A stretch of 64,000 nt of DNA from Ectocarpus siliculosus (taxonomy: Eukaryota > Sar > Phaeophyceae > Ectocarpales > Ectocarpaceae): assembly GCA_000310025.1 (NCBI GenBank), contig FN649741.1, forward strand, positions 5,182,890 through 5,246,889, given 5' to 3'. Made by a program: the position numbers and the translations under genes. The notes under the pieces are model-generated. The model was not told the DNA's origin and searched no databases. It saw only the letters and a list, made by a program, of their open reading frames with translations. Of the stretch, positions 1 through 11,900 are shown one piece after another. How positions within the stretch are numbered: position 1 is the first letter of the stretch; each line of letters opens with the position of its first letter.

Positions 1-425
1 AGCCACGTGAACACGGGCAGTCGAAAAGGGATGCAGAACTAATGAGCCAAGCACGATGGAACGCACCGCCAAACAAGAGCATTCCTAACGTACACAGCCC
101 ACCGGGCCAACTACGTCGCGTCGGACAATCCAAAACAACCCAGAGGCTTGTCCCCATCCGCGGGGTACCCCAGCAAGTAGCTTAAAAACAAGACAGGGGC
201 GAAAAAAGACACCTCTCGCCAAAGCCCTTATCTCTGCCGGTCCTTTCACCTTCCATTAATGCCGCCCTCTATGGTGTACCGCTTTTCCATGGTCAACAAC
301 GCCGAGGAAACACCCTCTGAACGGCACGATCACGAAAGACAATCCCCCGAGGATCCACCTCTGCCAACCAAGCGCACCGCTGCCAATTAATCTCGGGTGT
401 GTGGGCTTGCTCGGGCCGTCGTCAC
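1..425. other. Left edge: intron side of GUF1, no exon recognised
   Basis: This stretch lies downstream, on the minus strand, of the last GUF1 exon I can place (426-565, which ends at a good GTGACG donor). The remaining C-terminal half of a LepA-type protein (rest of domain III, EF-G C-terminal-like domain and LepA C-terminal domain) must follow. I see no reading frame here that resembles it, so it should lie left of the window. Confidence 0.5.
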
Positions 426-3400
426 CTCCATGTGCAAGACGCCAAGAAAGCCCATCCTCAGGCCCATGCCCAGCGCCGGGCTCTGCTCCCTCTCCCACTC
501 GATCGCCGCGTCGTTGAGGGCCAGCCGTTCCACCGCTCTCAGCAAAGAGTCGAAGTCTCCGTCGTCTGCTCGTCGTCGTCGCCGCCGCCGCCGCCGCCAT
601 CACAAAGAAAAAAAAAATTGGAGTCGTGAAGCTCGACACTTCTTCAACACACCGGTTCAACCCTTACGTTGACCAGATGTGCGACTACTGTACTAACCTG
701 GTAGCTCAATCAGACAATAATTGATCAGGTGGGAAGAAAAAAAATCTCCGAACGAGCTCGCTCTCCTCCGTGTCCACAGTCGGCATAACAAGTATTCGAC
801 TAATTAACATGGCCTGCCATCAGACTGGCGAGTTAGAGTTTTTGGACACGCGCGCCTCATGAAACGTACAGAATGCGACACACAGTTTGTCACGTGGCGG
901 GAGAGTCGTAGTTCAGCGCATGCTCTAAGAGCAAGAAGGCAGCAAGTATGAAACACTCGTGTGGTTCCGTCCCCCTCGGCGCAAAAAAGAACAAACAACA
1001 CAACACATAGCAAGAGCACCTAAAACACTGTGAGAAGACCAAACGCAAAATCGAAAATGGGAACATACGACACATCGTGAAGGCGTTGACATGCGTCTCG
1101 CCTCGCACACCGCATCCTGAGATTCGCCACGACAAGCGCTTGGCTGCGACAGGCGACTTCAAAATCAACCCCAGCCTTTCTAGGGATGGATGCATTCTCT
1201 CCTTCCAACCTCGAAGTAACACGAATCAAATCAAACGGAAATTGGCACCACGAGCTGGCTCTCTCGACAACTGCTGGGGGAACTCCCTCGCAATAAACAA
1301 CTACACTGCCTCTTACCAAGAGGATACACGCTCGCGAAGAGCATGCTCTTGGACGGCTCGATGATGAGGAGAGGGGAGGGTGGCGGAGAGACCCCCGCCT
1401 TGATTATGGTGTCTCCCATGGTCGCCTGTCGGGTGGAGCGCATTCCTTGTCGTGGAGGACGAACGCGACACGCCAAAAGGGATAAATGACGGAGGGACAA
1501 GGGCTGTGATTCGCTCTTTCTCCGAATGCACGGCAACCGGCCGCCCACCGGCAGTGACGCGGCGCCTGCCCTTTTGTGAATACACGCCAATTCTCATGAG
1601 CCGAGACGCTACCGACATCAGACACCAGCATCGCCACAACGCGTACATGGTGACCTATTCCTGGAAACCACCTCCAACAATTCCCCAGAGAGCTACAACT
1701 ACATCAAACCAACACCCACCCAGCAACAATTATTCACAACAGGAGCAAAACCGAACAGCGTACCACGTAAACCAGCACCAACAAGCAACATACCATGCCA
1801 CCTCCCCAAGCCACCCACCCGCGATGATGTAGCCAACTTGCCCCGGGTACAGAGCCCCCGTCCTCGTCGGTGCCGGCGTCAGGAGGCCCACCTCCTGCAC
1901 CGAGAACGTCTCCGAGCTCGTCGATGGGGCAGGAGACCCGCCGCCCGCCGCGTCCGAACCGGAACCGGAGGCGGAACCGGAACCATACTTGAGATGGAAC
2001 GGAACAACTCGATCTTGCTCCACCAGGCAGCCATCCACGACTTCTACCAAGCACACAACGCCTCTGAACGGAAGGGGGGGCGGGCGGGGGGATCTTCGAG
2101 TCAAATTTGAGACACGGGTTGGTTGACGGGGAAAGGGATTGAGATGCCTTGGCGTCGGCAAATGCTGCGTGCTAGCCGGTATCGAATGCGTACCCACCGC
2201 AAAACAAAATCGGTCACACCACCATAGCAATCAACAACAACATACAACGTATCAAACAACACCAACTTAGGACACGAGTGGCATCAAGACACAATCGATG
2301 GCCGCACACGGCTTCCTTCCACAAACTCACCGGACAGTATCATACCAAGAGTCCACCAACCGTGCCCTCAGAGGAGCAGCGGGATCCACCACTCGGGGCG
2401 GCGGGGGTACCCTTTCAATGATCGCTCCCAACACCTGTTTCGCGACCACCGTGTTTAGGGGTGCGACTAGGGTTAAGTACGTGGATTGGCGTCAAGTCAA
2501 CCATGCCTAAATTACCAACACCGTTCTTCATCGGTGTTAGAGCCTCTCCATGATCGCTCGCAAACACCCGACGCATATCGTCACCGCAGGAAATTTGCAA
2601 GGGGACAGCGAGGGCCAGGGTATGAAATGGTGCCATCCCCGTCTATTCGGAAACGCCACCAGCCTTGTTCTCGCAGGTAGTGTACGTGGCGGTGCGTTTT
2701 TCTCGGCCGGAAGTAGTGGTCGTGAGGGTCCAAGGGAGGAGACCATGATACCCCTCGAAAAAGGAAAACGGCGAATCAACACGCCCACGGGTTTCGATAG
2801 GCCCAGTCAAATCAATGGACTTACCGTACACAAATATCACCAACAATCTCTTCAGGGTTTCTCATACACGACAAGTCTCGACCATGTGCTGTGCGTGGTG
2901 ATTGCTGCTGAATGAAATGTTGCAATCATCGCGTGTACGAGCATATGTCGCTGCAAAAGGGTGTAGCTCCTCCCCGCCGTACCCGTGCCGTGCAAAATAA
3001 CAATCTCGCCTCATCAACGCCCTCGCCAGTCTTGGCCGAAGTGGGAATGACGTCATCCGGATCCAGATCGAAAGTGGTCGCGACCGACAGTATTGCGTCC
3101 TATCAAAAGAATCAGCGGCAGAGTTTGGGTGGATAGGCAGGTGGGCGCATGGGTAAAGCTGGCAGAGAAAACAAACTTTCGGGATTCGACCACCCAGAAT
3201 TGGTGCAGCGTGAAAGGCTTTCCATGTACACAGTAAGAACGAAAGATCAGTAGGGGCGCCGTGTGGCATTTGCGCTCGAACTGCACCCCATCTTTAATAG
3301 AGATAACGTTTCACTGCTAAAGTCGGCCAACCAGAGCATTCGCACGCCGCCACCTCGACGCGTCGGCTGTGCTTATTGTTGTGGCGCGGGACAGGCGTAG

Positions 3401-5662
3401 GGTATAGGACCACCGATACGGGGCAGTACTTCTTGTAGCTCACGCACAAACGTCATGTCAAAGCCGGGAGTTGTCAGGCTCAACGTGCGTGTGGGGACAA
3501 CGACTGACCTGCGCTGGCCCTACACTTTGCTCAACGGTCCGGTAGCAATGGACGAAGAGAGATCAAACGAAACGTTTTCGAGAACGAACCGAACCAAGAC
3601 CATCCACTCCACTTCCGGCGTTGGGTCGGCCCATCTCAACCGTTCCAGGCCATGCATGCATACGTCATACACCGCTCCTACTCCTAGAACCGATCAAACC
3701 CAGAACAGTGAGCGCAGCTTCACTCGAAAGCAAATAAGAGTCTTCCTCTTCCTCTCAAACTCAAACATCAAACCAAAGTCTTGCCTCGACGTTGGCGTGG
3801 TGCAGGTCTATCTTGGTCACCACGGGCACGAGCTTGAGCCCCGCCGCCTGCGCCGCCTTCGCTGTGGAAAGCGTCTGTGCCTGCACCCCCTGGGTGGCGT
3901 CTACGAGCAGCAGGGCCCCCTGGCACGCTGAGAGGCTCCGCACCACCTTCTCACACAAAAAGGGGTTAGGGGAGGTAGTTTCGTTGCGTGCATGGACTAT
4001 TGCCGTAGCCCCGAAGTTCTGGTGTCCGATCACTGTGTACATCATCCCTTTCGAAAAGAACCAAGTGGTCATGTGGGTTAGCGCTGTTGAGGAAAACAGA
4101 AAGAGACAGCATGTGGCATATATCGGGCAGAGCGCTGGTGCCTGTGATTGTGCGGAGGGAATCACAGGAGAGTTGGCGACGGTTCCCACCGAACGACCAA
4201 CGCCATCGCGAAAACCTCGAGCCAACCCGACTTTGCACGAGCAAAACAATCACAAACATTCTGTTTTCCCGCTGTCGGCAGCGGCTCTGCTGGAACAAAG
4301 AACAACTACAAGCACGAGGCGGCAACCGGCACCGTCTGCTCTCTACCGAGCGGCAGGAAGCAACAGGAAGGCAACAAGGTGTCGTCATCTACCTCATAGC
4401 TGAAGTCCACGTGGCCGGGCGTGTCGATGAGGTTCAAGAGGTGCCCGTCGTGTAACATGCTCGCCGTCTGAGCCTTGACCGTGATCCCCCTGTCCCGCTC
4501 AACCTGAAATCGAGACCGAACGAACACATCGGGGAGGCATTGTTGGTGCCTTCAAATACCAGCATCCCTTGAGAGATATGCCCACCATCTTCGTAACATC
4601 CATGACACATGTTATATTGGGTTTTCCACAGGATTTTGGAATGTGTTGCGAGTAAGACTTGACGCAGCACCAAACGCAACAAGTTGTCCGGGAGCCATGT
4701 GTCGTTGCAGCCTTCATACTGTAACTGCCTACACCTCGTGTCAAAGTAGGCTTTACAATTTCGCGGGGAGCGGCCAACTTGGCGTACCCCTTCTTCATGA
4801 AGGAAACAGTACTGCTGATCATGCGCACCGCGTATCGGCCATACCATACCTTGAGCGTGTCGAGCATCTGGGGACTACCCCGGCTGTCCTTCGCGCTGAT
4901 GGTTCCCGTCCGGACCAAAAGGGTGTCGGCCAGGGTGCTCTTGCCGTGATCGATGTGCGCGATGATGCTGGAAGCAGGGGAACAGGCAAAAACCCAACGA
5001 ACGAAGCTCGATAGATGTTCTTGTGCCTATAAGGGGAGCGAGGACAAGAACGAGGCAACCCACCACACTCCCGAATCCGTGCGGCGTGCAAGTGCTAGGA
5101 GGCGAGGGATCGCTACCGTGTATAGTAAGCAGCGTTGCAGCGATCTACAATTCATGTGTACTGGACAATGTGGCGCACGATGAAGGGCCTTTAGAAGCTC
5201 AGCTTGTTTCATACCTTTCGCACGTGGAATGAGTTTATCGTGGCTACCACAACATCTGCAGCACTACCGTATTAGATAGGCACGGGTGAGGCAAATCCAA
5301 AATGTACGTAGGTCCTGACAGCAAACTGACCAAATTTGCCGGCACATGTTTTTAAGTCTGCTCTGCAGTCAACACCCCTGTACACCATATTGCGCACCAA
5401 CGTTCTACGTGCTGCTCTTCGGCAATCGATGCCGTGTGGACCATACAGCGCACCTGAAGTTGCGTATCAGGCTAGGGTCAAACCCCGACAGCATGTCTGG
5501 CTGCCGATGCAAGTCGTTCACCGTCATCTCCGGCTGCCGTCCTGCAGCATCGGAAGAAGAATTCGTGCTGCACCATCGGACAGCCACACATATTCCACGC
5601 AAGGGCGCGGCTAGCCCACTTCTAAGACCTCTCGGTCCTGTTACCCACGCTCGGAGCACCAT
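426..5662 (-). CDS. GUF1: Mitochondrial translation factor GUF1 (LepA/EF4 GTPase), 3'-partial
   Basis: Ribosome-associated GTPase of the LepA/EF4 family, expected in mitochondria, where it promotes back-translocation of stalled ribosomes. Nine exons on the minus strand join in phase: 5454-5662, 4850-4967, 4393-4503, 3785-3946, 3010-3099, 2331-2434, 1819-2063, 1317-1445, 426-565. The chosen ATG (5662) starts an Arg-rich, acid-free presequence ([17 protein letters not shown]) typical of mitochondrial import; an in-frame ATG at 5923 would bury it. Visible motifs are [17 protein letters not shown] (G1, split by intron 1), RGITVKAQT (G2), DTPGHVDF (G3), VTKID (G4) and SAKTGEGV (G5). Further on are [22 protein letters not shown] (domain II), EVGLLTP with GQVGYI, GDTI, FASVYPL and [16 protein letters not shown]. 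The G4 box has Thr where the family usually has Asn. Domain II carries a Gly/Ser insertion near 1900-1970. Introns 2435-3009 and 3100-3784 start with GC. The C-terminus is outside the window. Confidence 0.95.
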
Positions 5663-5987
5663 GCCACCTCTGCAATGAAGGCACAGCACAGCACAGCTCC
5701 GCGGTCCTGGTGGGCGGCGCGTAGCGCGCGGCGTAATTAGAACCTCGGAGTTGCTTGATTTCTTGTTGGCATTGGGCGCGGGACTGTACAGGCCAGCCGT
5801 ATACCCCCGGGTTGATGCTGGGCCGCCCGCGCTACGTATGTAACCTTGTGTAACCAACAGAGCAGCGTCTTCATCAGCAGTCAAGAGGGCGCTGCACTTC
5901 AGCTCTGCTTGGTTTCTCGCCACCCCGCCGTACTGCTGCCATTTCTCGCTTCCCCCACGACAAGAGCAGCGCTCACCTCAGAAACTG
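5663..5987. promoter_or_regulatory. Divergent 5' region shared by GUF1 and TAN1
   Basis: The start codons of GUF1 (minus, 5662) and the TAN1-like gene (plus, 5988) are 325 bp apart and point away from each other, so both promoters and 5' UTRs must fit here. I see no TATA box at a convincing position. Both products serve translation (mitochondrial elongation and tRNA acetylation), so shared control is plausible but only inferred. Confidence 0.6.
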
Positions 5988-7824
5988 ATGGGGCCCAAGA
6001 AAAAGTGGACCGGGCACTATCAGGCCAAGCGGCCCAGGGAAGGGGAGCAAGACGGCAACGGCGGCAGCGGGGACGAGGGTCCGAAGAAGCCTCGACGGAC
6101 GGCAGCGATAAACCTTGGGAACGTGAAAGGCCACCAGGCCGTCGTTGGCACCTGTGATGTCCGGCACGATAGACAGGCAACAGCCGAGCTAGTAGACATG
6201 CTGAACTCGGTGGCCGATGACATGTACCCCGAGACTGACGGGGACGACGCGGCGGCCGAAGATGCCGCGACAGCATCACCTGTCGCCCCCACGCCGAGCG
6301 CAGAAGGAAAACCTGGCAACGGCGATAGCGATGGGGCTAGGGCATCAGCGTCCTCGGCAGCAGCACCAGCAGGAGGGGCGGCCGAAATGTCTGTGGAAGA
6401 GATGGTGAAGCAAGAGGCGGACGCGCTGCGGTCCGGGAGCGACAAAGTTCACCGGTTCAAGTCCGTCAACACGTCCGTAAAGGGCGTGGTGATGGTGTGC
6501 GTTGTGGATCCGAAGGTGGACATCTTGCGGTTGGTGGACACCCTCTATGACGAGATAAGGACGACTAAGATGCGCCGGAGTCGCTTCCTTGAGCGGGTGA
6601 CGCCGCTGCAGGTCACGGCGTATTCCGAGCTTGATGCCATCAAGGAAGCGGTCGGACCCATTGTTTCGAAGGCGCTGCCGCCCGTCGCAGAGGAAGTACC
6701 ACCGTTACCGACTGCTGTTAGAGCTTCCGGTGCCAAGGCCACCGGCCCTGCTGCGGTGAAGACTGAAAAGGGAACGCCGGCACCGAAGGACAGCAGTGGT
6801 GACAAGGTCAAAGCAGCGGAGACAGAAGAAAAGGAAGGTGAAGGTGCGGCAGCGAGCGCACCAAACGGCACCGGAGATAAAGCAGGGGGGGGAGCGGGCT
6901 CTGCCGCCCCAGGAGCTGCTGGCACCAAGGAGGGCGATGTTGTCAGCGATGGCAACGAGAAGAAGACCTGTGACAAGAGGTGGAAGTTCAGGGCGGACAT
7001 AAGGAGGAGAAACTCAGGGCTGAAGCGGCTCGACTTGATCAATGCTGCGGTGGGGTCCGTGGGCGTGGGACACTCAGTGAACATGACTTCTCCGGAGGTG
7101 ATATTAATATTTGCACTGCAGATGCCACTTTTGTGTCACTCCGCACAGCACGTCGTAGGGGTTTTTTCTCTCTCGCTTGGTTTTCGCAGGCACTTGTTGA
7201 ATGCAGCCTGCAGACTTACATTAACCGACCCGTGATGTGGTGGTGTTCAGATAGCTTCTTCAGCTATTGCGATTCTTCGTGTCATAAGCAGCGCTTGCCT
7301 TTCTCAGTAGTGAGCATAGAATGCCGTACGCGGGGAACTTTCATTGTTTAAGATCCAGCAAAGCTTGGCAGGTGAGCTGGAGGTCTCCTCTATGGCGAAC
7401 CTTGGGTTTGTCCCGGAGAGCTTATTCACACTACCGTCGTCTCGGCGAAAACCTCGCCTCCCTCATTTTGTTTGCTTTCGGGTTGTTTGCTGGCACCGTA
7501 GACAGAAATGTCGTTTGCCCTTAAAGGAGAAGTCACCCCTCCTCAATGCTCACAAGTCGCTGCGAACGTCAGAGTCTATACTCTCTCTTTCCCACCCCGC
7601 ACACACGAGGGTATACTCAATTTTATCGCCCCCGTCGCACTCTTGGCACGTCCGCGTTGTCTTCCTGTTATTGGTGGCCCCAATCTCCTTCACAGGTGAC
7701 CATCGTCGTAGAGGCCGTCAAGTCGGTCGTGGGTGTGAGTGTGCTGTTCAACTATGCTCGGAACCACGAGTACAGCATAAGCAGGCTACAGGACGCCGTG
7801 TGTGGCGCCATTCTCGACAGCTGA
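5988..7824 (+). CDS. TAN1: THUMP-domain tRNA acetyltransferase cofactor (TAN1/THUMPD1-like)
   Basis: Adaptor that binds tRNA through its THUMP domain and assists the Kre33/NAT10 acetyltransferase in making N4-acetylcytidine at position 12 of tRNA-Ser and tRNA-Leu. Two exons, 5988-7097 and 7696-7824, join in phase 0 (GGAG/gtgata ... cacag/GTGACC), giving 412 residues. The N-terminus is basic (MGPKKKWTGHYQAKRPR), as in relatives. The ferredoxin-like half spans about residues 155-225 (DKVHRFKSVNTSVKGVV, TTKMRRSRFLERVTPL). The THUMP core spans about 325-400 (KFRADIRRRNSGLKRLDLI, VNMTSPEVTIVVEAVKSVV, ending with FNYARNHEY). Two Ala/Gly/Glu/Lys-rich low-complexity blocks interrupt the fold (roughly residues 80-135 and 230-320), so the protein is longer than yeast Tan1. 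The intron splits the core exactly after SPE. Long open frames on the opposite strand are shadows of this GC-rich coding sequence. Confidence 0.9.
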
Positions 7825-8952
7825 AGATGGGGACGGAAACCGCTTCGTTTGGTGCATTTTCGTGTTTCCCTAGAGGTGGTCGGGTTTATTTTTGGAGGCT
7901 GTGTTGCTGGAGGGACACAAGACCTTCGCAATAGACTGCTGTCCGTTGTTGAATTGGTGATGTCTTTATGTGGGCGTTTGACCGTGTTCGCATGGGACAA
8001 CGCCGAGAGGCCTCAGTGTAGAGCATCATGTTGCTAACGATGCTGTATGTATTGTCTTTTTCGGCTGCGTTTGCTGGAGTAGAATGCGTCATTCCAGGCG
8101 CAGACATGGACCAGGCTTTTTCTCTCTTCAAAATATGTTTCAGCACATACGGTGGTCGCGGCAACATTGCTACGGGTTTGCCTTGGGGCAGTCACCCAAT
8201 GACCCTTTCTCATCATCTACCATCTGACCAAAGTCTCGCTCTTTCTGCTCTATTGGCTGTGGGGGCCTTCAGGGTTGATCGTCATGTACGCAGCTCGAGC
8301 GTAGGAGCACTCTGAGATATAGTGTGGTGCTGTGGTTTTCTGGGTATGCCGTGAAGGCAAGTGGCGAGTGTTTGGCCATGCTGCTGCCACACTCTCCCTT
8401 GCGAGAAATCACCGTTGTTCCGGAGAGGCGCGTTGGTTGTGGCACTACAGTAATTGTGTCATCATGTGGTTTATGACAGGTTAAGCCCTGTGCTGCTGTC
8501 AGGATTGTCCACACCTCGGCATACTCGCCGCCGCCCCTCCCACCGCAATGTACACGCACCGAAAGTGGAGAGTGCAGTCGCTCAAGTGAAATGATATCGT
8601 GCTCCTCGCAAATACACGAAAAATTTCACGTGTCAACATTAGTTAGCTGCCACAAATTCACTTGGAATCCCAAGGGGAACTACGAGAGTTAACTTCTCAA
8701 GGGAGGAAACACCCCTTCTCCGACGCTTACGAACTGACGGCTGCAACACTGCTATTATAACGCATCAAACTCGCGTGCGTTAAGCTCTTGAGCCCCCAAC
8801 CAGACCAATATTTGCCCTCCTTCGCCGCTGGAACGTACATAAATTACGCTACTGTTTACTGCTTTGATATCGACGAATGCAGACAACACCTACTTCCAGC
8901 ACCCACAAAACTTCACCCGGCTATAAACTAATAAGCAAGTGGTGTGCGACAA
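7825..8952. other. Convergent spacer: 3' UTRs of TAN1 and dynein
   Basis: Stop codons of TAN1 (plus, 7824) and the dynein gene (minus, 8953) face each other across 1,128 bp. The stretch should hold both 3' UTRs. I see no conserved reading frame, RNA gene or canonical AATAAA signal that I would defend. Confidence 0.5.
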
Positions 8953-11900
8953 TCAGTCCGTGAGGTTGCACAGTGCGGCTACGCCAAACATCACCCACAC
9001 GTCCGGGCTCACGTCCGTCGGCAGCTCCACCGCGATGACGAAGTTTGTCGACATGCCCGTCGTGCTGAGCACCCCCTTTCTCTCGGCCGTCTTGTATACG
9101 GGGCACGCGTAGTCCCACTCCGCTGTCTTGTGCCCCGCCGCGGGCATGAAGTGAATGAGCGGGAGCTCCATGTACATCTCTCCAGGGTGGGACTCGCGGA
9201 GCTTCCAGGCGTCGGAATCCCACCTTGCGCCTGAGTGAAAGACCATCGATCGGGGATTTCGAGTTGAAAATAAACACGCGATGGCACGGAACCATGCTGA
9301 CTGAGAAAAATTGGAAAGGCCAACGTCCGTGTGTTAGAGGATATTATTGTTGTCGCATTTGGCGAGATCTACTAATATTGGTCGTTCCAAACATGCGAGA
9401 AAGAGAGGGGCATGTGCTTCGGGCCTCTGGGCAGCACTCTGCAAAGATTGAATAGTTCCCCTGGTCAGTTCGTGTCGTGTAAACGTTGTACCGAAAAAAT
9501 GCATAAGACCGTTTGAAGTTTGCTCTTGCCTTCTAGCCATAAGCCGTGACAGTAGATTCCGTCGTCAGGGCCTTCCGTGACGTCAGACGGGTCTTCTCGC
9601 ATCACGTCAAATTTGTAGGTGAGCGTGTCGATCGCCACCTGATACGTTTTGGGGGGTTGATAAATCGGGGTTGATATTCAGGTACGCTCGCATCTGATGC
9701 TGTTGTTCCTGTTGACCATGTTTCTCACATTATCTCGCTCATGTCCACAAGCCATCCCAGTACGATGAAACAACTAGGAGCATACGCCTGGTGGAGAGAG
9801 GGCTAAAAGAAGATGAGGGTCGTGCTGCTCGTGACAGCAACATTCACCACGGCAGTGGTCGCCTTCTGGGGCCGCACCAACGGTGCAGCTGCGCGGCAGC
9901 CATGATGCGAGGGCATCGCCATTTCGCTAATTTCTACCGTGAAATGAACCCCATTCCATACTTGCCGGGTTGTTTTTGGTTGGCGGACTTCTTGTACCTG
10001 ATATTTTCGCGCAAAGGTCTGCAATGTGCCGGTCATGAACCCCTGGGGAAAGAAGAACACTGGTAAAGGGAAGCACGCCGGTTGCCCCTCCTTGAGCCAG
10101 CCCCGCATGAAGATTACCCTGACAAAAACAAAACAACGTGTTTTGCAAGAATGAAATATACAAAATGCATCAGAGTGGTGGCAACGTGTGTAGAGCGCAG
10201 GCAGCCGAGGGATTTTCCGGCTTTTGTGGGTTTTCGGTGAAGAGATTGGGAAGGAGCCCTATCACCGCGTCTCGTAGCTGACATGGAATTGGCCAGTGGC
10301 GCAAACGACTCCACCTTCCAATTCGTCGCACTGGTTTCGTTTGGTTACATTGTCGTGTGGCACGTACTTCAGCGATTTCACCGGTCAACAAAGCGAGAGA
10401 CCAGAACGGTGAAGCAGTGTGTTGTAGCATTCTTCTGCTTAGGCCGACAAAAACGGGTGGACGGGAAAGCTAGACTACACCGCCGCCGTTTCCCCTTCTT
10501 CCTCTCTCTTCGTGCCAAAAACCGTCTCATGTCGGTTCTCTCTCGTCCTGATCGACACGCCAACGTACTCAACAAGCACACAGGTTTGAGTATGCCAGTA
10601 CAACGGCCATACTGCTTCTGTAGACAATACCTGAAGAGGAGGTCCTTGTTCCAAGATGCAAGACTTTTGAGGCTGGCGAAACTCACGCGCGTCCAAAGCG
10701 CCGGCACTTGGTTGTTCATGAAGCTTGTGTACATGCGGTCAAGATCCTAACGAAAGGGAAAGCGATGAAACCGCAGTTAACAGGGGTGGGGATGGACGAG
10801 TATTGCGCCACGATATAGAGGAAATAATTCAGCTGACAAGAGAAAACAGAGAGCGAGACAACGAGAAGTGCCTACCACGTTAGGCTTCTTTTCCGCTACT
10901 TTCAAGCACGATCCAGAGGGACAACTGCAAGAGGGGGCGGGGCATTCTTCCGCCTTACGTGTTTTGGCCTGCGGCACAGGAGGAGTTCGTCTTCAACAGG
11001 GCTTGATGGCAATTTTCCAACTCTAGGTCTCAACCCTACTTGCAGCCTCTTTGTTGCTGATGAACTGCATGATTTGTGATTCATTGATCGCGCTGCCGTA
11101 CAAGAAACCTTGCTCAACGGTGCTGCTAGGCGCCGGCAAACAACTCGCCAACAGCTGCAAGAACAAGGACGGCAGCGACGAGGACCACCAAAGCAAACGA
11201 ACCTGAGACATGACAACGAGCCCCTTGATGGCCTTCTTGAGCTCGGTGATGGACGAGCCCATAGCCGCGAGGAGCCTGTTGAACTTCACCATCTCCTGCT
11301 TCAGCACGATGGCCAGCGATGGCAGCAGCCCGTTCTCCTGCTCCAACGTCGGCAAACAATACCAACCGCGATTTCGTTAGATTGCGCATGCTGGTTCGCT
11401 GGGGGGGACCGTTATGTAGGCGGTGGGGTGGTACAACCTTCCAGGATCACCCAATTGAAGTGCTTCGAGGTAGAGAAGGTACGAAGCGCGATTGAAAGCT
11501 GTGGTCGCTACACTTGCCAATAGATTAAGGATCGCAAGCATGGGTCAACCAACACCTGTAGGACGAAGGTGGTAGGTCCAGCGTCGTCGTCGTCCAGAAG
11601 CGGCGGGATCTGAGCCTCGAGCTCCTCGGCAAGTTCCGTCACAATGTCGTCGTTGCTCCGGCCTCCGCCCGCGCTACTCTCGCGCGGCTGGAGGGAGAGA
11701 ATCTGCGTGTGCGTGCGCCGTGGTTTTGTTTGATTTCGCCGCTTGAGTTTAGTATGTCAATGTCCAATGGCTAGCCTGTCACTTAGTCAGCGTTTGGTGC
11801 GTCTGTCCGGCGGTCAGCCTTTCACTCAACCAGCCGGGTTCGAGTGTTCGAACTGGTAATTCGGCTGTCGGGCGGGCTGTTTAGCGCCTGGCTGTGTGTG

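Noticed and set aside
5663-5923. Upstream in-frame ATG for GUF1 at 5923
   Set aside because: Using it would place 87 extra residues before a typical mitochondrial presequence that begins at 5662.
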